Shown: positions 36,909 to 48,634, numbered from the stretch's first letter. The stretch is 64,000 bases of DNA from Ziziphus jujuba (GCF_031755915.1 NC_083381.1:8320501-8384500), one strand, 5' to 3'. Notes: generated from the sequence alone by a model not told the origin. Made by a program: numbers and translations.

Positions 36909-38029
36909 TGATAAGAATCCGCCCGAACCCGCACAACCAACAAGGGCAACGTGCCGACCCGATACGGCTGAAGACCAGGCCAATCACGAGGGCTCAAGCT
37001 AAGAGGTTTGAGGACCACCTTGCTGCCCTTATACAAGGAGTAATTCAATCTCAAACGGGCTTGTCCATACCTGAAGATACCAGGCCTCTTTTGAGCATAC
37101 AAGTGGTGGAAGCCGAAACAGACTCGAATAACTGTTTTCGCGTAAATATGGACCCCGGGTAGCAACAAATGATTCCAATACTTCATGGATTCAATGATTA
37201 ACATTAAGAGGTCATTGACACAAGTCAAGGAAGCTTCAAAGGCAAACAAAAAGGTGCTGTGCGCACAAGGGAGAAAGATGGCCGGTTTTGTTGTATTGCT
37301 TGCTGGCTTTACTATATTTTGCTGAGTTGACATTTTCTCTTTGATCCAAGAAGACCAACGTGTGGGACTCCATGATAATCCTATTTGGAATCCTAAAAGG
37401 CACATGGAAGCTGATTTGGAGCTTAAATTGGTTAAAGTTTGGTCAAAGATAGCTTAATAAAAAAGATAGTATTTTTAGTTTCCTAATTTGATTTGACTTT
37501 CTGTTTTGGGAAATTAGTCTTTTAGTTGGTTTTTATTTATTTATTTGCTGGAAAAATAAGTTTGGTAAAGTTAGTATTATTGTAAATTAGTTAATTCCTA
37601 ATTCAAAATAAGGAATTAATTAATCAAAATAGATTTTGGAAAGTAAGTGAAATTTCGGCCACACTTGATGTTTCCTAATGTTGGCCGAAATTCAACCTTT
37701 GTTTTTAGGGTTTATTTTGTTTACTCCTAGCCTATTTAAGGGCTTATTTTTTAGGAAGAACACACCTTCAATAATATTCGAGAAATTAATTTGTGAGATT
37801 GAATTTCTCTTAGTTCTCTTTGAACACCTAAAACACCATTAGAGAGTGAGTGTTTTAGTTTTGACTTATTAATAGGACATCCATAACCTATTTTGGCATC
37901 TTCATTATACAAAGGTTTCTAATCATAGGTTGGTTAGGTGTTAAGGTTTTTCCATAAGAACTTGAAATTAATTGAGATCGAGGCTAATATAATACGGGTT
38001 TAGGAGTAGGTCGTCCTAGGTTCATATCA
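36909..38029 (+). repeat. 5' LTR of the Gypsy element
   Basis: It begins TGATAAGAATCCGCC and ends TTCATATCA. In this copy the integrase-tail frame is open for 84 codons (36,908-37,162), with PITRAQAKRFEDHLAALIQG and SIPEDTRPLL. The 3' LTR copy has stops in the same frame. Confidence 0.93.
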
Positions 38030-38031
38030 TT

Positions 38032-38044
38032 TGATATCAGAGAC
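38032..38044 (+). other. Primer-binding site
   Basis: TGATATCAGAGAC, two bases after the 5' LTR, is a slightly altered match to the initiator-methionine tRNA site TGGTATCAGAGC used by most plant LTR elements. Confidence 0.75.
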
Positions 38045-38049
38045 AAGAT

Positions 38050-39187
38050 TTTGTTCAGGTTTGATCTATCTTTATTTGCTTTATTTGTTTTTACATTGTT
38101 ATGAAATTTTAGCATTAGGTTAAGGTTGCATTCATCTTACACGTTCTGCATCTTAAAAAAAAAGAAAAAAAAGAAAAAAACATTTTCATTCATAGCCGAA
38201 ATTAGCATTCTTTATTTACTGTATTTTTGCTTTCCAGTTTGTTGGTTGATTTCATCTTTGTTCTTAGTAATTTATTTATTTTTGATTTTTCTTTTCTGTT
38301 TTTGATTTAAATATTTGCATTCATATATTAAAAAAAAAAAAGTGTGTTTGCGGCAACAAATACAAAATTCACAAAATTTGCAAACTTTGAATTGTGTGGT
38401 CTCAAGTTTGGTAGTTATTTGGTGTTGGAATTGCAATTTAGTTGTTAATTCTTCCTACTGCAGTTGAAATTATATTTTGTGAGAGAAAAAAAAAAAAAAA
38501 GAAGAAGAAAGCCAAATAAAAAAGAAGAAGAAGGCCGTTTTGGTTGAAGTTAGAGTTTGAATTTGTTTGTTGGAAATTTGTTGGAGCTGCTGAGTTATTG
38601 CTTATTTATTCAATATTTGGAGTTTTTAGAAATTCAATTTTGTTGCTGGATATTTGTATTTTTGAGTGTAAAATTCTTTGGATTAAAATTAGTTAAAGGA
38701 TTTGATACAAAACTTGAATTGCAAAGAACAACAACCAACAACTATCCTATATTTTGTTCAATTTGATTTGTGTTCGTATTTGAATTTCTTTCTCTAAATT
38801 TTATTCTTAAATTTTTAATTTCTTACCATCTGGTCCAGTTCTTGTTAATTTTGAAATTTCCTTTGTTAAATTGCTTTTTTTTTTTTTTTTTAGAAAAGCC
38901 AAGAATTAGGTGTTTAAAAATTTACTCAGTATTGTTTGCCTTTGCTACTGTTTTGTTGATAAGTTTAATTAAAACATACTTGTGATCTAATTGCTGTTTT
39001 GGGGGTGTTTTAATTAGAACTTTGAGTTAATTCTTTGTGTGGAAAAAGGAAAGAGAGTGTGAGCTTAAAAGAGGGTAAAAGCCGGAACTAGTGTGCAAAT
39101 ATGAATGTCAAGACCTTATTTGAGTGAAACATGTAAGGCAGTGATTTTGGTGAGGTTCTATTTTATTTTTGTGCTATTGATACTAAC
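38050..39187 (+). other. Untranslated leader of the Gypsy element
   Basis: About 1.1 kb of A/T-rich and poly-A-interrupted sequence between the primer-binding site and the gag ATG. The short ORFs here lack domain character. Confidence 0.5.
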
Positions 39188-40562
39188 ATGGCAGATTCAA
39201 GGTTGAGAAGGGGATATCCACCACTAAGGATTAATGTAGAAGAGTCCGTAGGATTCAAAGGTGATTCCCGAGCTATGGGGAGTGGTGAGCACACGGACAT
39301 GAGAGCTGTTTTGGAGCAATTGCAGCGGATGAATACTTAATTTGACCATATAAATCAAAGGATGGGTAGATTAGAAATAGGCTAAGGAATGCTGAATACA
39401 AGGCTTAATTCTCATGCAGGCCGAGGCCGAGGTCGAGGAGGCCGAGTCGAAATAGAGAAGAATTTTGGGAAGGTAACTTTGAAGAAGACTTGGAGGAGGA
39501 GTTTGATGAAAATTTTGCACTCCAAGCAAGGCAAAACCGTGGGAGACCAGCAAGGAATGAAGATAATGATCTTGGGAATATCAAGGTAAACATCCCACCA
39601 TTAATGGGAAAAAGTGACCTGGAGGACTACTTGAAGTGGGAGGAGCGTATGGAGATGATTTTCAATTGCCACAACTATTCGAAGGGTAAGAATGTGAAAT
39701 TGGCAGTAATGGCATTTGGCCATTATGCACTCCAATGGTGGGCTAATGAGCAAAACACCTGAAGGAGAATAGATGATGAATTAATCATTACATGGCGACA
39801 AATGAAAGGAGCCATGAGGAAGCGATTCGTACCATCACACTATCATAGGTTGCTGCATCAAAGACTTCAATCTTTATCTTAAGGAAATAGGTCCGTAAAG
39901 GATTATTACAAGGAGATGGAGATGCTCACGATGAGATTGAGCATGAATGAAGATAAAGAAGCAACCATGGCAAGATTTTTAGGTGGTTTGAATCGTGAGA
40001 TAGATAATTAACTAGAATTGTGACAATATGAGGAATTGGAGGAGATGTTGCATGTGGCTATTAAACTAGAGCATCAATTCAAGAGGAGGGGTGTAAGCTC
40101 ATGGTTTGGAGGTGTTTCCAACAGCGAGAGGTCAAATCCAAGTGGTTGGAGAAACAATCCTATCTATGAAAACAAGCCAAAGCCGAAAATTAGAGAAGAA
40201 AGTTTAAATCGACCAAAGAGAGAGGCTAGAACCGAATCTGTCCAAGCACCAAAGAATGAGGTAAAATCTGATCCTAAACCTTCAAATCTAGAGAAATTGT
40301 TTGTTTTAAGTGCCAGGGACAAGGACACATTGCCAGCCAATACCTGAATAGAAGAATCATGATGTTAAAGGGTAATGGTGAGTTAGAATCGGAAAGTGAG
40401 GATAGTGAAGATGAAACTGAGCAAGGAGAGGAAGACTTTGAGGATGAAGCCGAAACCTTGCATGCATCCAATGCCGAATTAAACTTGGTTTCTAGGAGAT
40501 TACTGGCTGTATACAATGATGAGGATCAAGTTCAAGGAGAAAACATCTTCCACACCTGATGT
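39188..40562 (+). pseudogene. gag region of the Gypsy element, broken
   Basis: The gag ATG is at 39,188 (MADSRLRRGYPPLRI). A TAA interrupts after about 50 codons and further stops and shifts follow. The capsid-like block with YLKWEERMEMIFNCH lies at about 39,630. A zinc knuckle at 40,302-40,343 reads C-F-K-C-x4-H-x4-Y, so the last cysteine of CX2CX4HX4C has become tyrosine. An acidic stretch follows. Normal role: particle assembly and RNA packaging. Confidence 0.82.
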
Positions 40563-40586
40563 AAAATCCAATGTAAAATTCGTAGT

Positions 40587-40919
40587 ATGATAATTGATAG
40601 TGGAAGTTGTACAAATGTAATTAGTAACATTGTGGTTGATAAATTAGTCTTAACAACTATTAAACATCTAGAACCATATAGATTACAATGGCTTAATGAT
40701 AGTGGTGAGATAAAAGTGAACAAACAAGTCAAAGTAAAATTTAGCATAGATAAATATGTGGATGTTGTTTTGTGTGATGTTGTGCCTATGCATGCCAGAT
40801 ATATTTTATTAGGTAGATCATGGCAATTTGATAAAGATGTTACTCATTATAGTCGAGAGAATTGTATTGTTTTTAGATTTAAAGGTAAGAAGGTCAAGCT
40901 GGAGCCATTGACTCCCTAG
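40587..40919 (+). pseudogene. Retropepsin (protease) domain of the Gypsy element
   Basis: IIDSGSCTNVIS near 40,590 holds the catalytic D-S-G triad of retroviral-type aspartic proteases. RYILLGRSWQFD further on is the conserved ILLGR element. The frame is open for 110 codons but is closed by stops on both sides. Confidence 0.82.
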
Positions 40920-40988
40920 GAAGTATATGGAGACCAATTACAAATACAACAAAGGAGAGAGACCAAAAAGCTCAAGGAGAAAGCTGGT

Positions 40989-42050
40989 ATGGCACCTACG
41001 GCTTTACCATCCATCCAAGAAGGTAAGTCCGAGCTTGCTGTCCAAGGTAAGCATTCTAAAACACAAATTGAATGGAAACACCATGCAAAGGCCGAGAGTG
41101 GAGTGAGAGAGGAAGAGAAACCCGAGAGTGTGTGGAAGGATGAAAAAGATGAAAGTGAGGGCCAAACTGAGAGAAAGAAAGAAAAAGAAAGAAAAGAGAG
41201 GAAAAATAAAAAATTTTATTTGAGTTTTAGGGATATTAATAAGGCTATCTTGAGTAAGAAACCATTTCTGCTAATGATTTATAAAGATAATTATTGGAGT
41301 GATCAACGTAATCCCGAAGAACTTGAATTGCCAAGTTTTATTTCTTCTCTTTTGCAGGAATTTGTTGATGTTTTCCTGGATGAAATTCCAAATGGATTAC
41401 CACCTATTAGAGGGATTGAACGTCAAACTGACTTTGTCCTAGGGGCTGCCATACTAAATAGACATGCATATAGAAGTAATCTCGGGGAGACGAAGGACTT
41501 ACGAAGGCAGGTAAGTGAGTTAGTTGATAAATGTTACATTCGTGGGAGTATGAACCCATGTTCTGTTCCTGTTTTGTTAGTGCCTAAAAATGATGGTTCA
41601 TGGAAAATGTGTGTTGATTGTAGGGCTATAAATAATATCACCATTAAATATAGACATCCAATTCTTAGTTTAGATGATGTGCTTGATGAATTAAATGGAA
41701 CTTGCATGTTTTCTAAAATTGATCTTAGGAGTGGATACTATCAAATTAGGATGAAAGAAGGTGATGAATGGAAGACCGTATTTAAGACTAAATATGAGCT
41801 GTATGAATGGTTAGTCATGCCTTTTGGTTTAACTAATGAACCTAGTACTTTCATGAGGCTTATGAATCATGTTATGCATCCATTTATTGGCAAATTTGTG
41901 GTTGTGTATTTTGATGATGTTTTAGTGCATACCCAAAATCTTGATGAACATGTGGGGTGTCTTAGGCAAGTTTTAAATACTATTAGGAAGAAAAGATTAT
42001 TTGCTAACATGAAAAAATGTGATTTTGCAAAGATGAGCTTGTTTTCCTAG
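40989..42050 (+). pseudogene. Reverse transcriptase domain of the Gypsy element
   Basis: The longest open stretch, about 353 codons. After a Lys/Glu-rich linker it shows VPVLLVPKNDGSWKMCVDCR, then FSKIDLRSGYYQIRMKEGDE, the MPFGLTNEPSTFMRLMN block and the catalytic VVVYFDDVLVHT (the YxDD box as YFDD). Gypsy-type RT. It ends at a TAG inside what should continue into RNase H. Confidence 0.9.
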
Positions 42051-42790
42051 GATTTGTAGTAAGTGCTACAGGAATCAAAGTTGATCAATCTAAAGTCCAA
42101 GCAATCCAAGAGTGGCCGACACCAACATCTATCACTCAAGTGAGGATCTTTCATGGTTTGACTAGTTTCTATCAAAGATTTGTCAAGGACTTTAGCACCA
42201 TCTCAGCACCTTTGAATGAAGTTTTTAAGAAAAATGTTAGATTTAAATGGGGGGAAGTACAAAAAAAATCTTTTAATTTATTGAAAGAAAAATTATGTAA
42301 TGCACCTTTACTAGTTTTGCCAAATTTTTCAAAGACTTTTGAATTTGAGTGTAATGCTTCAGGTATAGGTATTGGAGCTGTTTTAATGCAAGAAGACCTA
42401 TAACCTATTTTAGTGAGAAATTAAATGGAGCTGCACTAAACTAGCTGACTTATGACAAGGAGATGTATGCTTTGGTAAGGGCTTTAGAAACGTGGCAGTA
42501 TTATCTAATGCCAAAGGAGTTTGTGATTCATAACGATCATGAATCTTTAAAGCACATTAAAGGCCAAAGGAAGCTCAACCGAAGACATGCTAGGTGGATG
42601 GAGTTCATTGAAGCATTTCCTTATGTTATCCGCTATATAAAAAGGTAAAGAAAATGTGGTTGCTGATGCATTATCTCGAAGACATGTATTGTTTTCTACC
42701 TTAGATGCTAGATTGCTTGGTTTTGAACAATTAAAGGAACTTTATGAGCATGATAGTGACTTTGGAGAGAAATATTTAAGACCTGTTTGA
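42051..42790 (+). pseudogene. RNase H domain of the Gypsy element, broken
   Basis: The connection segment ([19 protein letters not shown]) and [16 protein letters not shown] at about 42,350 identify RNase H; the first catalytic aspartate (usually CDAS) reads CNAS here. A stop at about 42,401 and a frameshift at about 42,650 break the frame. Confidence 0.8.
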
Positions 42791-43209
42791 AACATGGATT
42801 TAATAAATTTTACATATTTGAGGGGTATTTGTTTAGCAAAAACAAACTTTGTGTGCCTAATTGTAGCATTAGAGAGTTACTAGTAAGGGAAGATCATGGG
42901 GATGGTTTAATGGGTCATTTTGGTGTTTTTAAAACTTTGTCCTTGCTGTAAGAACATTTTTATTGGCCTAACATGAGGAGAGATATAGAGAGAATATGTG
43001 AAAGATGCTTGAAATGCTGAAAAGCCAAATCTAAATTGAAGCCGCATGGCCTTTACATGCCATTGCCGATTCCCATTTTTCCATGGGTGGATTTGTTTAT
43101 GGATTTTGTACTTGGTTTGCCTAGATGTAGGATAGGTAAGGATTCAATCTTTGTTATTGTGCATAGATTTTCTAAGATGACACATTTTATTACATGTAAT
43201 AAAACTAAT

Positions 43210-43319
43210 GCATCTAATATTGCTAACTTATTTTTCAAAGAAATTGTGAGATTGCATGGAATGCGCATCTAATATTGCTAACTTATTTTTCAAAGAAATT
43301 GTGAGATTGCATGGAATGC
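43210..43319 (+). repeat. Perfect 55-bp tandem duplication in integrase
   Basis: GCATCTAATATTGCTAACTT and the next 35 bases are repeated exactly at 43,210-43,264 and 43,265-43,319. Because 55 is not a multiple of three, the duplication shifts the frame between the first and second catalytic residues. Confidence 0.97.
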
Positions 43320-43982
43320 CTAGAACTATTATTTCGGATAGGGATGCTAAGTTCTTAAGTTATTTTTGGAAAATTTTTTGGGCTAAGTTAGATATTAAGC
43401 TTTTATTTTTCAACTATTTGTCATCTACAAACTGATGGACAAACCGAAGTAGTGAATAAGACTTTGTTTGCATTGTTTAGCGCATTAATTAGTAGAAATT
43501 TGAGAACTTGGGAGGAATATTTGCCACATGTTGAATTTGCTTATAATAGGTCTTTGCATTCAGCGACTAAATATACACCTTTTGAAATTGTTTATGGGTT
43601 TAATCTTTTGATTCCATTAGATTTAACACCTTTACCTTTAAATGAGCATGCTAATCTAGATGGAAAACAAAAAACTGATTTTGTGAAGTAGATTCATGCA
43701 AAGACTAAGGCAAATATTGAGAGGAGGACTGAGCAATATGCAAGGAGTGCTAATCAAGGCTAAAAACAAGTTCTCTTTGAACTTGGAGATTAGGTTTGGT
43801 TGCACTTGAGAAAGGAGAGGTTCCGTGAGGAGATGGTCCGTTTCAAGTCTTGAAATGGGTCAATGAAAATGCCTACAAGCTTGACTTACCGGGTGAGTAT
43901 GTTGTTAGTGTTACATTTAATGTTGTTAATTTATCTCCTTTTTCTGTAGGTGATGATTTTGATTTGAGGATAAATCCTTTTC

Positions 43983-43995
43983 AAAAGGAAGGGAA
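43983..43995 (+). other. Polypurine tract
   Basis: AAAAGGAAGGGAA directly precedes the 3' LTR. It also encodes part of the integrase tail (Q-K-E-G-N). Confidence 0.8.
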
Positions 43996-45107
43996 TGATG
44001 AGAATCCGCCTAAACCCGCACAACCGACAACCCGCTAGGGTGCCAACCCGATACGGCTGAAGACCGGACCGATCATGAGGGATCAAGCTAAGAGGTTTAA
44101 GGACCAACTTGATACTTTTATATAGGGAGCAATTCATTCTCAAAAACGCTTGTCCATACCCGAAGATACAAGGCATGTTTTGAGCATATAAGTGGTGGAA
44201 GTCGAAACGGACCCGGATAGCTATTTTCATGCAAATATGGACCCCGGACAGCAACAAATGGTTCCAATACTTCATGGATTCAATGATTAACATTAAGAGA
44301 TCATGGAATCAAGTCAAGGAAGCTTCAAAGGAAAACAAAAAGGGGCTGTGCACACAAAGGAGAAAGATGGCTGGTTTTGCTGTATTGCATGATGGATTTA
44401 CTGTATTTTGTTGAGTTTTCTCTTTGATCCAAGCAAAGGAAACGTGTGGGACTCCATGATAATCCTATTTGGCATCCTACAAGGCACATGGAAGCTGATT
44501 TGGAGCTTAAATTGGTCAAAGTTTGTTCAAAGGTAGCTTAGTCAAAAAGATAGTATTTTTAGTTTCCTAACTTGATTTTGATTTTTTTGTTTTATGAAAT
44601 TAGTCTTTTAGTTGGTTATTATTTATTTATTTGTTGGAAAAATAAGTTTAGGAAAGTTATTATTATTTTAAATTCCTAATTCAAAATAAGAAATTAATTA
44701 ATCAAAATAAATTTTGGAAAGTAAGTGAAATTTCGGCCACACTTGATGTTTCCTAATGTTGGCCAAAATTCAACCTTTGTTTTTAGGGCTTATTTTGTTT
44801 TCTCCTAGCCTATTTAAGGGCTTATTTTTGAGGAAGAACACACCTTTGACAATATTTGAGAAATTAATTTGTAAGATTGAATTTCTCTTAGTTTTCTTTG
44901 AATACCTAAAACACCATTAGAGAGTGAGTGTTTTAGTTTTGACTTATCAATAGGACATCCATAACCTATTATGGCATTTTCATTATACCAGGGTTTCTAA
45001 TCACAGGTTGGTTAGGGGTTAAGGTTTTTCCATAAGAACTTGAACTTAATTGAGATCGGGACTAATATAATACGGGTTTAGGAGTAGGTCGTCCTAGGTT
45101 CGTATCA
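43996..45107 (+). repeat. 3' LTR of the Gypsy element
   Basis: It begins TGATGAGAATCCGCC and ends TTCGTATCA, matching the 5' LTR across its length with scattered substitutions and small gaps. The integrase-tail frame is interrupted here by TAG at about 44,036, a second TAG near 44,125 and a TAA. Confidence 0.93.
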
Positions 45108-45432
45108 TTAATAATCTTGAAATTTTCATGATATTTATAAAGTATTAATAATCATACATGCAAGCAAATATAAAAACAAATATAACTTTATTTATTAATC
45201 AGCAATATATCTAAAATAAATATGCTTGTAGGGCATTATACCTAACACCGAATTGATGGAATTTCTAGTTTGGGTTATGCATTACCATTTAATGCAAAGA
45301 AAAACACCTTTGCTATTGTTTTGAACATGGTCTAAATGGAACTTACATGATCTCATAAGGCTTGAATCTTTAGTCCTATTCTTTATTTTCCTTACATTTA
45401 AGACCTTGAATCTTATACCTTATATAAAACAA

Positions 45433-48400
45433 GGAAAAATTGCACTTTAGTATCCTAAAATTTAGTACTGAGGTGATTTTGTCCCTGAAGTTTTGCCTTA
45501 AGCGTTTTTTTGGAGTTTCAAATTTTTTTTCAATATTTATGCAAATTTGTCCAATTCTTAATAGCAACCATTAAATTTAACAGATGACAATAGCATGATG
45601 TCATGCTAATGTCATAACTCAATTTTGAAAAATAAAAAATATTTTTTTAAAAAAATAGTTTGCAAAAATACATTTATTATTTTCCATTTTATATATATGG
45701 TTTATTATTTGGAAAGTTATAGCCATTCTTTTTTAATGTAAAATAATATACCCACAATCATAACTGAATATGTTGGACCTAAAATAAGATAAAAAAATAA
45801 AGATTAAAATGGAATGGAATTTTTTGTTTAGTAAAAACAATTTTACTTGACTAAAAATTAAAAATAATTTTTTACGCCCAAACCAAAATAAAAAAAGACC
45901 AAAAATTTAAAAAATTGAAAAAATACATTTGTTATTTTTTCGTTTTTATATTTATGACTTTTTACTTGGAAAATTGTATGTAACACCCTACTTCCCTGTC
46001 AGACCTGTTAGTCTTTATCGATATTGTTCCCAATTCAGCCATCAAATTCAATATAGGATTTTTTTTTTTTAAAGACTATCTCAAGAGATTACCCATCATT
46101 GGACTACTCTCTCCTAAGCATATTTAAATTAGAGCTCTTTCAAATTCCGAAGCCAACCACTATAAAAATGCCTTAGCATTCTGAAAGTGATTATCATTAC
46201 GATTGAAGTATTCTTTGTTCAAAATTCAGGCGATGTGGGATTGGACACCAGATAACCTGCTAGTACCTTTTGTATTTTCCCACACTGGTTGCCACAATCC
46301 AATCCTCTTAGGTCCCAGCATCCTTGCTGGCACATTTTTGGCTTGGAACAGGTTCTAACACCATTTGTAACACCTCGTTTTCATAGGTGGACTTGTCACT
46401 TTTTGTTGATATTATTCCCAATTTATCTACTGCACTGTTTTTTTGTTCAGATCTTTCTAGGAGGTCACCCATCCTTAAACTACTTTCGATTGAATATGCT
46501 TAGCTTTGGATTTCTTTCGAATCTTAAAACCAACTATTCTGAAAAGGTCTCGGTATTATGACGGTGACTATCATTACATTTGAACCAGCCCTTATTCCAA
46601 AGGGTTGGATTGTGATAACCAATGCAGGATGGTACAAGAGGCATTAGTAGGCTACCTGGTGTCCAATTCTACATTGCCCGGATGTCGAATAGGGGATGGT
46701 TCAAATGTAATAATAGTCACTCATATAATGCTAAAGCCTTTTCAGAGCAGTTGGCTTTAAGGTTCGAAAGAACTCCAAGGTTAAGTATGCTCAAGCGAGA
46801 GTAATCTAAGGATGGATGACCTTTTAGGAAGCTGCGAATAAAAACTCATACTAAGTGTGATGGCTAAATTGAGGATAATATCGATAGAGAGTGACAAGTC
46901 CACCAATAGAGGTGGGGTGTTATAAATGGTATCAAAGTTCATACTCAGCTAGAAGTGTGCTAGCGAGGACGTTAAGCCCCTAAGGGGGGTGGATTGTGAT
47001 GACTAATGTGAGCTGGTAGAATAAGCACTAACAGGCTATCTGGTGTCCAATCCTACATTATCGAGGTGTAGAATAGGAGATTGTTTAAATGTAATGATAG
47101 TCACTCTCATAACGCTGAGGTCTTTGCGAAGCAGTTGGCTTTAGTGTTCAAAAGAATTTTAAAATTAAGCGTGCTCAAGCAAGAGTAGCTCAAGAATTGG
47201 CTACCTTTTAGGAAGTTTTGAACAAAAAACCTCATACTGAGTCTAATGGCTAAATTGGAGATAATATATACTGAGAATGATAGGTTTGCGAGTAGAGACA
47301 TGGTATTACATTGTATCTATTCTTTTTCTATTAAAATTAAGATATCCACAATCATAATTAAATATTTTTGGATCTAAAACCAAATAATTGAAATTAAACT
47401 AAAATTAGAATTTTGGTGCAATAAAATTAATTTTATTAGACCAAAAATTAGAAATAGACCAAAACACCAAAATTAGACCAAAAATTGAAAAATAAAATAT
47501 TCCTTTAAAAATAATTTTGAAAAAAAAAATTAGATCATTGTATAAATTGAAATGAAGGCGAAAATTGAGTAAAAATGGAAAATAGACCCAAAAAAAAAAA
47601 ACCATTCATAAACAGAAAAATAAAAATTAGACACAAAAAAATTGGAGGCCATTTTTCCATTTTTCCATTTTGGTCTATTCTAATTAGCTTTTCCATTTTT
47701 TCATTTTTGACCTCCATTTTGGTTTATGAAAATGTTTAAGTTTTTTCAATTTTTTTAAAATTTATTTTATTTTGAATTTTGGTCTAATAAGATAATTTTT
47801 ACGTAGACCATAAAGTCTAATTTTATTTTAATTTTAATTTTTTTGTCTTATTTTAGTTCCATAAGTATTTCGTTATGATTGTGGTAATATAATAAAAAAA
47901 AAAGAAAAAGGAATGGACGCAATTTTTCAAATAAAAAATCATAAATATAATGTGGAAAAATAACAAATGTGTCTGTTAATAGTTTTTTAAAACAAAATTT
48001 ATTTATTTAAAATAATATTTTTTATTTTAAAATTTTTTGGTTTAATATTTATTTTGGTATTTTGGTCTTTTTCGGTTTAGGCATAAAAAAATATTTATAA
48101 TTTTTGGTCTAGGAATATTGTTTTTATTAGATCAAAAATTCTAATTTTATTTTAATTTTAATTGTTTGCTTTAATTTTAATTCAAAAAATATTTATTTAT
48201 GATTTTAAATATGTTAATTTATGTAAAACTGAATGGATACAATTTTACAAATAAAAAGTCATAAATATGAAATGAAAAATAGCAAATGTCTTAATTGTTT
48301 TAGTTATGATTATGGGTATTTTAATTTAAAAAAAAATACAAAAGAAGACATGGATAGAATTTTCTAAAGAAAAAAAAATTAATATAAAATAAAAAAATAA

Positions 48401-48634
48401 AAAAATGTATTTTTTTTCAAAATTTTAAAATTTTTTTTTACAAAATATTTGTTTTATTTTTGAAAATTGAATTGTGATATTAGCCTGATGTCATGCTAAC
48501 ATCAGCCATGAAATTTAAAAATTGGACAAGTTTGTATTAATTTTGAAACTTTAAAGTCCAAATCGCTGAAATCAAAAGTAGGAACCAAATTGCATCAACC
48601 TTAAACTTCAAAGCACTAAAAGTTGAAATTTGCC
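45433..48634. mobile_element. MULE-like element with long inverted ends, host of a Cassandra insertion
   Basis: The left end GGAAAAATTGCACTTTAG pairs with the reverse-complemented right end GGCAAATTTCAACTTTTAG. The pairing runs inward through a shared CATGATGTCATGCTAA-type block at about 45,595 and 48,485. Flanks ATAAAACAA and ATCAGACAA (7 of 9) fit a 9-bp target duplication. Without the 1.33-kb Cassandra composite it is about 1.87 kb. The interior consists of AT-rich repeats such as CACAATCATAACTGAATATG. No transposase. Confidence 0.65.
45979..47310. mobile_element. Head-to-head Cassandra composite with four LTRs
   Basis: Left half, minus orientation: LTR 45,979-46,296; internal part with antisense primer-binding site GGTTCTAACACCA (46,353-46,365); truncated LTR 46,366 to about 46,600. 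Right half, plus orientation: a polypurine-like AAGGGTTGGAT; LTR 46,611-46,924; primer site TGGTATCAAAG at 46,927; internal part with CTAAGGGGGGTGGAT; LTR 46,995-47,310. Both outer termini are the same LTR end (TGTAACACCC on the left, GGTATTACA on the right). The whole block is bordered by TTGTA (45,974-45,978 and 47,311-47,315). 5S rRNA-like segments occur in all four LTRs (for example 46,770-46,832, AACTCCAAGGTTAAG and GAGAGTAATCTAAGGATGG). Confidence 0.82.

Larger units (their letters stand above)
42791..44038 (+). pseudogene. Integrase domain of the Gypsy element, broken
   Basis: The zinc-binding H-H-C-C region lies at about 42,890-43,020 ([25 protein letters not shown]). The core has [15 protein letters not shown], then [16 protein letters not shown] and [12 protein letters not shown], giving the D-D-E residues. 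The C-terminal part (NENAYKLDLPGEYVVSVTFN) runs to DLRINPFQKEGND at the polypurine tract and on into the 3' LTR. A 55-bp tandem duplication and several stops disrupt it. Confidence 0.85.
36909..45107 (+). mobile_element. Full-length Ty3/Gypsy retrotransposon, CRM-like, decayed
   Basis: Perfect 5-bp target duplication TTAAT (36,904-36,908 and 45,108-45,112). The element starts TGATAAG and ends GTATCA. LTRs of 1121 and 1112 bp flank a 6-kb internal region with gag, protease, RT, RNase H and integrase in Gypsy order. Every domain carries in-frame stops or frameshifts, so it cannot move on its own. The integrase end, including a GPITRAQAKR-like motif, reads on into the LTR. That overlap is a structural trait of CRM-lineage chromoviruses, which favour centromeres; the lineage call is inferred from this trait. 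Confidence 0.92.

Noticed and set aside
36899..37405. 168-codon minus-strand ORF across the Gypsy 5' LTR
   Set aside because: Antisense to the integrase tail and LTR; no domain, and the 3' LTR copy (43,931-44,293) is merely the same shadow.
46622..46804. 60-codon ORF with GGTTCGAAAGAAC, at first taken as a tRNA B box
   Set aside because: The motif is part of the 5S rRNA-like segment of a Cassandra LTR; no cloverleaf can be folded by eye.
46770..46832. Possible functional 5S rRNA gene
   Set aside because: Only part of 5S is present, with several changes, and it lies within Cassandra LTRs, which are known to carry such a segment.
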